From: CAVPMN01 sp963706425
Lineage (GTDB): Bacteria > Actinomycetota > Acidimicrobiia > Acidimicrobiales > Acidimicrobilacustridaceae
Assembly: GCA_963706425.1 (NCBI GenBank)
Contig: CAVPMN010000020.1
Span: 124,001-188,000, forward strand
Length of the DNA: 64,000 bases
Reading direction: 5' to 3'
In this document: piece after piece, positions 38,388 to 46,661 of the stretch
How positions within the stretch are numbered: position 1 is the stretch's first letter
Layout of the letters: every line of letters starts with the position of its first letter
Program-made: the position numbers and the translations under genes
The notes under the pieces: generated by a model
Databases searched by the model: none
What the model saw: the letters and a program-made list of their open reading frames with translations, nothing else
What the model was told of the DNA's origin: nothing

Positions 38388-38402
38388 CCCACTCCCCCCT
38401 TC

Positions 38403-38452
38403 CGAAATCGGTGCGTGAAACACCCGTATGGGGTGTTTCACGCACCAATTTG
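38403..38452. repeat. Long intergenic palindrome, copy 2
   Basis: The same element as at 12132: the arm GGTGCGTGAAACACCC is repeated and mirrored by GGGTGTTTCACGCACC around the centre GTAT. Outer bases differ slightly (AAATC against AATTT), so the ends are imperfect. It lies between the lipoprotein stop and the J-domain gene, both on the plus strand, and can end transcription of the former. Confidence 0.78.
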
Positions 38453-38510
38453 GCTGGTGGGAGACGGATCCCGGCCCGAGTGCCGTTGAGGGGATGCGTA
38501 GGGTGAGCGG

Positions 38511-39092
38511 GTGGACACCCGTGAGGCGTTGGCGGTGCTCGGGCTCGCGCCCGGAGTGACCCTCGCCGACGCCCGCCGTGCGTACCGCCAACTGGTGCGC
38601 ACGCAGCACCCCGACGTGGTCGGACCTTCCGGCACCGCGGCCACCGCGCGCCTCACGGCGGCCTTCGCGTTCCTGCGGGCGTCATCGTCGAGCGACGACC
38701 AGCCGATCGTGGTGGCTCCCCCGCCGCCGACCGCGGCGCCGCCACCACCTCCTCCTCCATCGCCCGAGCGCAGTGCCTACGACGAGGCGGTCGACGCCGA
38801 GTTGGCTGCCGGCGACACCCTGCTCGTGCATGCCCCAGCCGACGAGACGTTCGCGGTGCTCTTCGACGCAGCCTCGCGTGTCGGCCACATCGGCTACTTC
38901 GATCGCCAGCTCGGCATCCTCGAGACGATCGTGCGCTTCGAAGGTGGCCCCACCTGCTCGCTGCTCATCACCTTGCAGGGTCGGGCCCACGGCACCGAGG
39001 CGTTCTGCACGCTCGAGTCGATCGAAGCCGACCCGACCCCGCCGCTTCGTCCGGTGATCGACGTGCTCCTCACGGAGCTGTCGACCGGCTGA
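38511..39092 (+). CDS. J-domain protein with a C-terminal domain of unknown function
   Basis: 193 residues. Residues 1-58 form a compact J-domain: LGLAPGVTLADARRAYRQLVRTQHPDVVG, with the HPD motif that stimulates DnaK ATPase. A Pro-rich hinge (about 74-90) leads to a C-terminal domain of some 100 residues of alternating helix and strand (LLVHAPADETFAVLFDAASRV, IGYFDRQLGILETIVRFEG) that I do not recognise. It lacks the Gly/Phe and zinc regions of DnaJ, so it is a specialised co-chaperone. The GTG start at 38511 directly begins the J-domain. It is followed by two unknown genes in the same orientation. Confidence 0.72.
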   Translation: MDTREALAVLGLAPGVTLADARRAYRQLVRTQHPDVVGPSGTAATARLTAAFAFLRASSSSDDQPIVVAPPPPTAAPPPPPPPSPERSAYDEAVDAELAAGDTLLVHAPADETFAVLFDAASRVGHIGYFDRQLGILETIVRFEGGPTCSLLITLQGRAHGTEAFCTLESIEADPTPPLRPVIDVLLTELSTG

Positions 39093-39182
39093 CCCGCGCG
39101 GGTCGGCGCCGAGTCGGCCGCGCGCCCGACGAGAACGCCGAGGATCCCCCGCTCGGCCCGTGAGCGGAGCCAACATCTGGGG

Positions 39183-39806
39183 GTGCACTTCGGCAGCAGG
39201 GCATGGATGCTCGATGTGGTCGAGTTCCACCATCGTCTCGACCTCATCGTCGGCGAGCGCCAGCCGTTCGACGTGCACGATCTCGAACCTCTCGTCCGGC
39301 TCGAGAGCGAGGCCCGGCGGGTCTGGTGCGCGAACGATCCCATCGAGCGGGGCTACGTCGACGCGCTGCGATTCGGAGGGCCCGACGAGTGGGCCACGGG
39401 CGACCCCGACCACCATGTCGGCGAGTGGTACCGCCTGGCGATGGCCCCCTACCTCACGCCGACCCGCGCCTTTCGCGCCCCCGACCTGTTGCGTCGGCGG
39501 CTGCCCGATCTCGGGTGGTCACCTCCCGAGGCCCGACGACTGGCCCTCGGCCGCGAGCTGCACAGCCTGATCGAGCGGCACGCCTGCCCGGCCTCGCTGG
39601 CGGCCCTCGGTCCCAAGGTGGCACTGGGCCAGCGTGGCTGGCTGGCCCAGGAAGACGTCGACCTGGCGCTCGACCGCTGTCGATCGCTGCACCGCGAATC
39701 GTTCCGCCATCATCAGGACCTGGTGCCTGTGGTCGAGAACGCCTACGAGGTGCTCGAGGCGGCGGCCACCAAGCCCGACCACGTGCTCATCCTGCTGGCC
39801 GGCTGA
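39183..39806 (+). CDS. Hypothetical protein
   Basis: A 207-residue soluble protein of unrecognised family. It is rich in His, Arg and Leu, helical in appearance (EFHHRLDLIV, LRRRLPDLGWSPPEARRLALGRELHSLIERH) and without signal peptide or membrane segment. Start GTG 39183 is likely; ATG 39207 in the same frame is the alternative and would drop 8 residues. It lies between the J-domain gene and the zinc-ribbon gene on the same strand, and codon use matches the neighbours, so it is probably a real gene and not a shadow. No function is proposed. Confidence 0.5.
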   Translation: MHFGSRAWMLDVVEFHHRLDLIVGERQPFDVHDLEPLVRLESEARRVWCANDPIERGYVDALRFGGPDEWATGDPDHHVGEWYRLAMAPYLTPTRAFRAPDLLRRRLPDLGWSPPEARRLALGRELHSLIERHACPASLAALGPKVALGQRGWLAQEDVDLALDRCRSLHRESFRHHQDLVPVVENAYEVLEAAATKPDHVLILLAG

Positions 39807-39846
39807 CAGGCTCATCCGCGCCCTGAGGTCGTGCCGTAGACCGGCC

Positions 39847-40218
39847 ATGACGCTGCTCTCACGACTCGATCCCACGGCCGCGCTCCCCCGTGTTTCCTCC
39901 ACGCCGCCGCTGCCGCCCGACATCGAGACGTTGCGGGCCGTGTTGCGCAACTATCCCGACGGCGCCCATCTGCATTTCGGCGCTCCCACCCGCTGCCCCA
40001 TCTGTGGCGACTTCGGATTGGTCGACGACGTCGACCTGGTCGAGGGCGTCTGCAGCAACCAGTGCGCGTCGTGCCAGGTCGAGTGGCATCTCACGATCCG
40101 CGCCCTCTCGACCCAGGCGCTGTCGTTACAGGCGTCGGGGCCGAATCAGCCCTTGGCACCACCGGTGATCGGCAGCACGTCGCCGAAGCAGTACGACGCG
40201 CGGTCGCTGGCCAGGTAG
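39847..40218 (+). CDS. Small zinc-ribbon-like protein
   Basis: A 123-residue protein. A helix-rich N-terminus is followed by RCPICGDFG and, 21 residues later, CSNQCASCQVEWH. These are two Cys-x-x-Cys-like pairs (CPIC, CASC) that can bind one zinc ion. The C-terminal 25 residues overlap the end of the convergent SDR gene (40146-40218) and may be unstructured. ATG 39847 is the only plausible start before the Cys region. The function is unknown; zinc ribbons of this size often bind nucleic acid or protein. Confidence 0.5.
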   Translation: MTLLSRLDPTAALPRVSSTPPLPPDIETLRAVLRNYPDGAHLHFGAPTRCPICGDFGLVDDVDLVEGVCSNQCASCQVEWHLTIRALSTQALSLQASGPNQPLAPPVIGSTSPKQYDARSLAR

Positions 40219-40946
40219 GCGACCATCTCGGCCACCTCCTCGGCCCGGCCCATGCGCGCCGCGGGGATGCCCTGCATGACGACACCGCGCGCCAACTCGT
40301 GCATCGGGGCGAGCAACGGGGTGTCGATGAACCCGGGGGCGACGGCGTTGACCCGGATGCCGAGCGGCGCCACCTCGGCACCTACGGAGCGAGTGAGCCC
40401 CACGATGGCGTGCTTGGCCGCTGCGTATTCGGGCACGACCGTGGCGCCATAGAGCCCGTAGATCGACGCCAGGTTGACGATGGCACCCGAGCGGGCGACC
40501 TCCATGTGCACCAGCGCCGCCCGCGTGCCGTGGAAGGTGCCGTACACGTGCACCTTCATCATGCGGTCGAAGTCGGCGTCGGAGAGCGTCGACAACGCCG
40601 ACATCGGCGGCGTCGGCTCGCCGGCCATGCCCGCCATCGCGGCGGCGATGGCCCGCTCGGTGACCTCCTCACGAAACGCGATGATGCCCGCGTTGTTGAC
40701 GAGCACGTCGATGCGTCCGTGCCGCTCGACCACACCGTCGACCGCAGCCGTGAACGCGCTCGAATCGGCCACGTCGAACGGTGCCGCCTCGCCGCCGACC
40801 TCGGCCGCCACCTTCTCGGCCGCGTCGGCGTCGAGGTCGTTGGCGATCACCAGGTGGCCGTCGGCGGCCAGTCGAGCGGCGATCGCTGCTCCGAGGCCCG
40901 ATCCGGCGCCGGTCACCATGCTGATGCTTGTGGTCTGGTCGGTCAT
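40146..40946 (-). CDS. Short-chain dehydrogenase/reductase (SDR)
   Basis: A 266-residue classical SDR with all motifs: VTGAGSGLGAAIA, LVNNAGIIAF, Ser in NLASIYGLYG, YAAAK, and PGFIDTPLL. An insert of about 20 residues after the NNAG strand (MAGMAGEPTPPMSAL) is unusual. ATG 40946 (MTDQTTS) is the start. It is divergent from the acyl-CoA dehydrogenase gene with a perfect 9-bp-arm palindrome between them, so both are probably controlled by one TetR-type repressor and act on the same acyl-CoA or alcohol pathway. Confidence 0.85.
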   Translation of the reverse strand: MTDQTTSISMVTGAGSGLGAAIAARLAADGHLVIANDLDADAAEKVAAEVGGEAAPFDVADSSAFTAAVDGVVERHGRIDVLVNNAGIIAFREEVTERAIAAAMAGMAGEPTPPMSALSTLSDADFDRMMKVHVYGTFHGTRAALVHMEVARSGAIVNLASIYGLYGATVVPEYAAAKHAIVGLTRSVGAEVAPLGIRVNAVAPGFIDTPLLAPMHELARGVVMQGIPAARMGRAEEVAEMVAYLASDRASYCFGDVLPITGGAKG

Positions 40947-40970
40947 GGGCGGCGACCTTACCGACCGAGA

Positions 40971-40990
40971 ACTTGACCGTTCGGTCAAGT
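40971..40990. promoter_or_regulatory. Palindromic operator, TetR type, in divergent promoter
   Basis: ACTTGACCGTTCGGTCAAGT: perfect 9-bp arms with a TT centre, 25 bases before the SDR start (40946) and 44 bases before the acyl-CoA dehydrogenase start (41034). The GACCG-NN-CGGTC core is typical of TetR-family sites in actinobacterial lipid genes. The repressor is not encoded next to it. Confidence 0.68.
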
Positions 40991-41033
40991 GCGACTGGAA
41001 TGACCGCATCGCGCACACAGCAGGGGGACCGAC

Positions 41034-42305
41034 GTGACCGTCACCGCACCCGAATCGACCGACACCTATGGAGAGCTGCGCGCCGAGCTACGCGCCTGGC
41101 TCGACCAGAACTGGGATGCCGAGCTCACCGTCGGCGAGTGGTGGGAGCGCCTGGGCCAGTCGGGCTGGGCCGCTCCGACGTGGCCGACCGAGTGGTTCGG
41201 ACGGGGCCTCAGCCGAGACGAGGCCAACGTCGTCGGCAAGGAGTTGGCCGACTATGGCGCGGTGGCCGGCCCCGCCGGGCTCGGCCTGTTGCTGGCCGGC
41301 CCCACCATCCTCACGCACGGCACCGATGAGCAGAAGCAGAAGTTCCTGCCCGACATCGTGATGGGCCGCAAGATGTGGTGCCAGCTGTTCAGCGAGCCCG
41401 CCGCCGGGTCCGACCTGGCCGGCCTGCAGGCCAAGGCCATCCGCGACGGCGACGAGTGGATCGTCAACGGGCAGAAGGTGTGGACGTCCGGCGCCCAGTG
41501 GGCCGACCTCGGCATGCTGCTGACGCGCACCGACCCCGACGTGCCCAAGCATCGCGGCATCAGCTACTTCTGCATCGAGATGGACCAGCCCGGCATGGAC
41601 ATCCGCCCGCTGCGCGAGATGACCGGCCGAGCGCTGTTCAACGAGGTCTTCATGACCGACGTGCGCGTGGCCGACGCCGATCTGCTGGGCGGGCTCAACA
41701 ACGGCTGGGCGGTGGCCAACACCACCCTCGCCAACGAGCGCGCCGGCCTCGGTGCGGGCGGTGGCGGCGCGGCCGGTGGCGCCGTGCCCGGCACGAAAGC
41801 CGGCGACCTCGAGAAGCGGGTCGGCGACTTCGCCAGCGCTCCCCGACGGGGCGGTGGCGCCATCTCAGCCGGCAGCGGGCTCATGGTCGAGCTGGCCAAG
41901 GGATCGGGCGTCATCGACGACCCGTCCATCCGCCAAGACCTCATGCGGCTCTACACGATGAACGAGATCGCCCGTTACACCAACCTGCGGGCCAAGGCGG
42001 CCAAAGCGGCCGGCAAGGCACCCGGCCCGGCGGCCAACACCGCCAAGCTCTCGATGAGCCGCATCACCAAGCTCTCCCGCGATCTCGGCCTGCGCATCGT
42101 CGGTGCGGGCGGCATGCTCTCGGGGTCCGATGCACCGCTCAACGGCATGATGACCGAGATGGCGCTGTTCGCCCCGGCCGTGTCGATCTACGGCGGCAGC
42201 GACGAGATCCAGAAGAACATCATCGGCGAGCGGGTGCTCGGTCTGCCATCCGAGCCGCGCCTCGACAAGGACCAGCCCTTCAAGGACCTGCCCTCGGGCG
42301 TCTGA
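41034..42305 (+). CDS. Acyl-CoA dehydrogenase
   Basis: A 423-residue FAD-dependent acyl-CoA dehydrogenase. Blocks: WCQLFSEPAAGSDLAGLQ (substrate/FAD-binding loop), WIVNGQKVWTSGAQ, and YGGSDEIQKNIIGERVLGLP at the end, with the usual C-terminal helix. A Gly/Ala-rich insert (GAGGGGAAGGAVPGTKAGD) at about 237-255 replaces the short loop of the usual family. It oxidises an acyl-CoA to the 2-enoyl form and passes electrons to ETF. GTG 41034 follows a palindromic operator. It is divergent from an SDR, consistent with a shared pathway such as fatty acid or steroid side-chain breakdown. Confidence 0.88.
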   Translation: MTVTAPESTDTYGELRAELRAWLDQNWDAELTVGEWWERLGQSGWAAPTWPTEWFGRGLSRDEANVVGKELADYGAVAGPAGLGLLLAGPTILTHGTDEQKQKFLPDIVMGRKMWCQLFSEPAAGSDLAGLQAKAIRDGDEWIVNGQKVWTSGAQWADLGMLLTRTDPDVPKHRGISYFCIEMDQPGMDIRPLREMTGRALFNEVFMTDVRVADADLLGGLNNGWAVANTTLANERAGLGAGGGGAAGGAVPGTKAGDLEKRVGDFASAPRRGGGAISAGSGLMVELAKGSGVIDDPSIRQDLMRLYTMNEIARYTNLRAKAAKAAGKAPGPAANTAKLSMSRITKLSRDLGLRIVGAGGMLSGSDAPLNGMMTEMALFAPAVSIYGGSDEIQKNIIGERVLGLPSEPRLDKDQPFKDLPSGV

Positions 42306-42308
42306 CCC

Positions 42309-42359
42309 GTTCTGGCGTCCGTCAGGTGCGCCAGACGCGAACATCGGACGCCAGAACGA
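42309..42359. repeat. Intergenic inverted repeat
   Basis: CGTTCTGGCGTCCG (42309-42322) is mirrored exactly by CGGACGCCAGAACG (from 42346), a 14-bp perfect stem. The loop itself contains GCGCCAGACGCG, so alternative pairings exist. It lies just after the acyl-CoA dehydrogenase stop and before the ABC-F gene, and can act as terminator. It is unrelated in sequence to the palindrome at 12132 and 38403. Confidence 0.65.
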
Positions 42360-42420
42360 GGTGATCGGTTCGGAGCGAACCGGTTTCGCCTGATCGAGCG
42401 AGACCTGTCATGGTCATCGC

Positions 42421-44074
42421 ATGGCGACCATCGAGGTGAACGGCATCGCGTACGCCCACCCGGGTGGCGACGAGCTGTTCTCCGACGTCAGCTTCCGTGT
42501 GCCCAACGGCCGCAAGGTCGCCATCGTGGGTGCCAACGGCGTGGGCAAGACCACGCTGTTCGGACTGCTCGTGGGCGACCTGTCGCCCACCGAGGGATCG
42601 GTGCGGGTCGAAGGATCGCTGCGACTCATGCCCCAGGCCATCGGCGCCGAGCACGGCACGGTGCGCGATCTGCTCGCCGCGTTCGCCACGCCCGCAGGTG
42701 GCCGAGGCCGCCCGCCGCTTGCACCTGGCCGAGGCGCGCAACGACGCCGAGCACACCGAGGCCAGCGGCATCGCCCTGGCCGAGGCGGTCGGCGAGTGGG
42801 GCGAGGTCGGCGGCTACCAGGAGGAGGCCCGGTGGGACTCGTGTTGCCAGCGGGTGCTGCGCCAGGATCTCGATCAGGCCGCCGGCCGCCCGGTGACCCA
42901 ACTCTCTGGCGGTGAGCGCAAGCGCCTCGTGCTCGAGTCGTTGTTCGTGTCCGAGGTCGACATCCTGTTGCTCGACGAGCCCGACAACTTCCTCGACCTG
43001 TCGGGCAAGCGCTGGCTCGAGGCGCAGATCCGCAGCTCGGCCAAGACCATCGTGCTCATCAGCCACGATCGCGAGCTGCTCGCCGCCGCGCCCGACTCGC
43101 TGGTGACGCTCGAGGGGTTCGGCGCGTGGACCCATCCGGGCACGTTCGCGACCTACGAGGCGGCGCGCACGGCGCGCCACGCCAGCCTGGCCGACGCCCT
43201 CGACCGCTGGAACGCGGAGGAGCGCCGGCTCTACCAGAACTACCGCACCATGAAGCAGCGGGCCGCCAGCAACGACGGCAACGCCCGGCGAGCCGACGCC
43301 GCCGAGTCGCGCTGGCGCCGCTTCGTGAAGATCGGCCCACCGCCGCCCCCGCCCACCGACCGCGACGTGCGCATGAACCTCACCGGCGCGCGCTCGGGCG
43401 AGCGGGTGCTCCGTGTCGACGCCCTCGAGATCATCGGGCTCACCGAGCCCTTCGACGTCGAGATCTTCTACGGCGACCGGGTCGCGGTGCTCGGTCCGAA
43501 CGGCACGGGCAAGTCGCACTTCCTCCGCCTGCTGGGCGGCGACGACGAGGTGTTGGCCGAGGGCTCGTGGCGGCTCGGCGCCAACGTGAAGGCGGGGCTG
43601 TTCCACCAGACCGACGACGTCGCCTGGCTCGCCGGGCGCACACCCCTCGAGAGCCTGGCCACGCTCGACCTCAACGAGCACGCGGCCATGGGCGCGCTCG
43701 GACGCTACGGCATCGCCGACGGTGCCGAGCGACCCTACGAGACGCTGTCGGGCGGCCAGAAGGCTCGCCTCCAGGTGCTGGGCCTCGAGCTGCGCGGCGT
43801 CAACCTGTTGCTGCTCGACGAGCCCACCGACAACCTCGACCTGGCCTCGGCCGACGCGCTCCAGTCCGCGCTCGGCGACTTCAAGGGCACGGTGCTCACC
43901 GTCACCCACGATCGCTGGTTCATGCGCGCCTTCGACCGCTACCTCGTGTTCGACCACGACTGCACGGTGAAGGAGTCGTTCGACCTCGACTCGGCCCTCC
44001 GGCTGGTGACCCGGGACGAGAGCTACCCGTTCCGGCGTTCGGCCGTGAAGGACCTGCGCAGCGAGCTCGTGTAA
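42421..44074 (+). CDS. ABC-F family ATPase, frame broken near 42691
   Basis: About 550 residues with two ABC ATPase domains and no membrane segment, hence ABC-F. First: GANGVGKTTL, LSGGERKRL, LLLDEPDNFLDLSG. Second: GPNGTGKSHFL, LSGGQKARLQ, LLLDEPTDNLDLAS. The helical linker between them (ARHASLADALDRWNAEERR) is that of ribosome-associated family members. The usual DEPTNHLD reads DEPDNFLD and DEPTDNLD, an atypical pair. Such proteins act on the ribosome in translation or antibiotic protection; a role in stress or resistance cannot be chosen here. The frame shifts +1 at 42691 (AFAT|PQVAEAARRL). The start is ATG 42421. Confidence 0.85.
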
Positions 44075-44114
44075 CCCGACGCACGCCTCCCCGACGGCCA
44101 GTAGGTTTCGGGCC

Positions 44115-45710
44115 ATGCAGCAGGGGGGACTTTCGCGACGCGCCTTTCTCGGCGTGCTGGTGGCCGGCGCGGTGGCCGCGTGCACCGATGGCGGCTCGGG
44201 CGACACGAGCGGATCAGCATCGACCACTGGCGCGCCAGGTGACCGGCCGGCCGTGCCACCGGCCCCGGCCGAGCTGACCTCGGAGCCCTTCACGCTCGGC
44301 GTGGCGTCGGGTGACCCCCTGGCCGACTCGGTCATCCTGTGGACCCGTCTTGCACCCCGACCCCTCGACGGGGGCGGCATGCCCGACACGCCCGTCGACG
44401 TGCTGTGGGAGATCGCCAACGACGAGGCGTTCGCCGACGTGGTCACCAGCGGGGTCACGACCGCCCTGCCGACGCTGGGCCATAGCGTGCACGTCGACGC
44501 CGCCGGCCTCGACGCCGACACCTGGTACTGGTACCGCTTCCGCATCGGCGACTTCACCAGCGCCGTCGGGCGCACACGCACCACCCCCGCCTCGGGTCAG
44601 CTCCCCGCGGGCGGCTCGGCTCGGGTGGGCTTCGCGTCGTGCCAGAACTGGCAGGCGGGCTACTACTCGGCCTATCCGCACGTGGTGGCCGAAGACCTCG
44701 ATCTCATGCTGTTCCTCGGCGACTACATCTACGAGGGCGGGGCCAACGAGTCGGCGATCCGCCAGCACAACAGCCCCGAGATCATCACGCTCGACGACTA
44801 CCGCAACCGCTACGCGCTCTACAAGGGCGACGCCGCGCTGCAGGCGGCACACGCGTCGTGCCCATGGGTGGCGACGTGGGACGACCACGAGGTCGAGAAC
44901 GACTACGCCGGCGACACCAGCGAGAACGGCGACCCGGTCGATGCGTTCCGCGAGCGGCGCGCCGCCGGCTACCAGGCGTTCTACGAGCACAACGCCATCC
45001 GGCTCGAAGCCCCGGACGGGCCCGACTACGAGATCTACCGCGAGGTGCCGTGGGGATCGTTGGCCACCTTCTTCGTGCTCGACGGGCGGCAGTACCGCAG
45101 CGATCAGGCCTGCACCGAACCGGGCGGCATCTCGTTCGGCGCATCGTGCGGTGAGGAGACCTCACCCGACCAGACGATGCTCGGCGAACCACAGAAGCAG
45201 TGGCTGATCGAAGGCCTCGAGTCGTCGGATGCGGTCTGGGACGTGCTGGCCAACCAGACCGTCATGACCCGCCTTCCCATCGCCGGCGCGGTGTTCAACT
45301 TCGACCAGTGGGACGGCTACGACGCGGAGCGGCGCGAGATCCTCGAAGCCGCTGCAGCGCGCGACGACGGCAACCTCGTCGTGGTCACCGGCGACATCCA
45401 CGCGTTCGGCGTGGGCGAGCTGCAGGCCGAGGCCGACGGCGAACCGCTCGGCGTCGAGTTCGTGGGCGGCTCCATCTCGTCGACCTTCCCCGACCAGTTC
45501 GCCAGCGTGGTGCAGGAGTCGGTGTCGGGCCTGCCGCAGATCCGCTTCGCCGACACCGCTGCCAACGGCTACGGCGTGCTCGAGCTCACCGCGGACGAGT
45601 GCCGCTGCCGGCTGCGCAGCGTGAGCACCACCCAGGCCGAGACCGCCGAGATCGCGACCCTCTCGGCGTGGACGGTCACCGCCGGCGATCCCAGCCCGAC
45701 GCCGGCCTGA
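44115..45710 (+). CDS. phoD: PhoD-family alkaline phosphatase/phosphodiesterase
   Basis: A 531-residue exported enzyme. The N-terminus has a twin-arginine signal (LSRRAFLGVLVAGA) that ends in a lipobox-like VAAC, so it may be a Tat-exported lipoprotein. An Ig-like PhoD N-domain (SEPFTLGVASGDPLADSVILWTRL) precedes the catalytic domain: FLGDYIYEG, WDDHEVENDYAGD and VTGDIHAFGVG hold the metal ligands (calcium and iron in characterised PhoD). It releases phosphate from phosphodiesters and monoesters outside the cytoplasm. No Pho box was identified in the 40-base gap after the ABC-F gene. Confidence 0.92.
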   Translation: MQQGGLSRRAFLGVLVAGAVAACTDGGSGDTSGSASTTGAPGDRPAVPPAPAELTSEPFTLGVASGDPLADSVILWTRLAPRPLDGGGMPDTPVDVLWEIANDEAFADVVTSGVTTALPTLGHSVHVDAAGLDADTWYWYRFRIGDFTSAVGRTRTTPASGQLPAGGSARVGFASCQNWQAGYYSAYPHVVAEDLDLMLFLGDYIYEGGANESAIRQHNSPEIITLDDYRNRYALYKGDAALQAAHASCPWVATWDDHEVENDYAGDTSENGDPVDAFRERRAAGYQAFYEHNAIRLEAPDGPDYEIYREVPWGSLATFFVLDGRQYRSDQACTEPGGISFGASCGEETSPDQTMLGEPQKQWLIEGLESSDAVWDVLANQTVMTRLPIAGAVFNFDQWDGYDAERREILEAAAARDDGNLVVVTGDIHAFGVGELQAEADGEPLGVEFVGGSISSTFPDQFASVVQESVSGLPQIRFADTAANGYGVLELTADECRCRLRSVSTTQAETAEIATLSAWTVTAGDPSPTPA

Positions 45711-45754
45711 CGACGCCGCAGCCCCAGATCACTACCGAACGACGCCGGCACGCT

Positions 45755-45776
45755 CTGACCCGCTCCGGGGGGTCAG
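45755..45776. terminator. Bidirectional hairpin between convergent genes
   Basis: CTGACCC-GCTCCGGG-GGGTCAG: a 7-bp stem between the phoD stop (45710) and the stop of the acetyltransferase (45773), overlapping the latter. It fits a shared terminator. Confidence 0.45.
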
Positions 45777-46555
45777 GCGGGCGGACCCTCGAGTTGCACG
45801 TATCGACCGAGCTCCCTGAATCCCAGTGCTTCGTAGACGGGTCGCCCCGCCGGCGACGACTGGAGGACCGCGTGGTCGCAGCCCCGTCGGACCGCTTCAT
45901 CGACCGCCGCGCAGGTGAGGGCCCGGCCGTAACCGTGGCGCTGGTGCTCGGGAGGGGTGGCGACGTTGTAGATGCCCCCGGTCGTCCCGGTCACCGACAG
46001 GACCGCGGTCGACACCGGCTCGCCGTCGACCCGCCCGACGAGGAGCGCAAACGAGGGATCGGCCAAGGTTGCTTGGGTCACGAGCCGTTGGAAGATGTCG
46101 GGTGGTGCGTCGAACCCGCGGGCCGCAAGGTCGTGGTGCACCTCGATGCCGGCCCGGTCGCGGACGACCGAGATCTCCAGGTCGGGTCGCAGATCGGCCG
46201 GCAGATCGATCGGTGACCAAGCCATCACCGGGGGCCCGCCCGCGTCGCGCAGGCCTGCGGCGCGCCCGGCGTCGAGCAGCGCTTCGTCGACCCCGGCGCG
46301 CACCCAGAGCAACCATGGGACGTCATTGCTGGTCATGAACGCGAGCGCAGCGGCAACGGCTGCGTCGGCGTCGTCGACGGGGCCGGTCGCGATCGCGCCG
46401 TTGAAGAACGCCATCGGCAGGCCAGAAGCATAGAGCTGCAGCGCGCCGACCCGCTCGGTCGGGCAACCCGCCAGCCGACTCATGGCCTCCCAGGTGTTGG
46501 CCATGTTGATGTCGGCCAGACGGGCGAGCGCGTCATCGGTCAGTCGCTCGTCCAC
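45773..46555 (-). CDS. GNAT-family N-acetyltransferase
   Basis: 260 residues. The C-terminal half is a GNAT domain: YNVATPPEHQRHGYGRALTC (acetyl-CoA-binding Q/R-x-x-G-x-G/A) and VLQSSPAGRPVYEALGFRELGRY at the end. The N-terminal half (ADINMANTWEAMSRLAG, NDVPWLLWVRAG) is a further, degenerate GNAT-like or helical domain. It is cytoplasmic. It acetylates an unknown amine; the family includes antibiotic and protein acetyltransferases. It converges on phoD and diverges from the cyclase fusion at 46662. Confidence 0.8.
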   Translation of the reverse strand: MDERLTDDALARLADINMANTWEAMSRLAGCPTERVGALQLYASGLPMAFFNGAIATGPVDDADAAVAAALAFMTSNDVPWLLWVRAGVDEALLDAGRAAGLRDAGGPPVMAWSPIDLPADLRPDLEISVVRDRAGIEVHHDLAARGFDAPPDIFQRLVTQATLADPSFALLVGRVDGEPVSTAVLSVTGTTGGIYNVATPPEHQRHGYGRALTCAAVDEAVRRGCDHAVLQSSPAGRPVYEALGFRELGRYVQLEGPPA

Positions 46556-46661
46556 GGCGTCCGAACGTAGCCGACCTGCCCTGCGGGCCGGTTGCTCCTC
46601 ACCGCTCCGAACAGTGCTCCCGGTGATCAGGCCGCCGGCTCGGGACTAGCGTGACCGCCGA

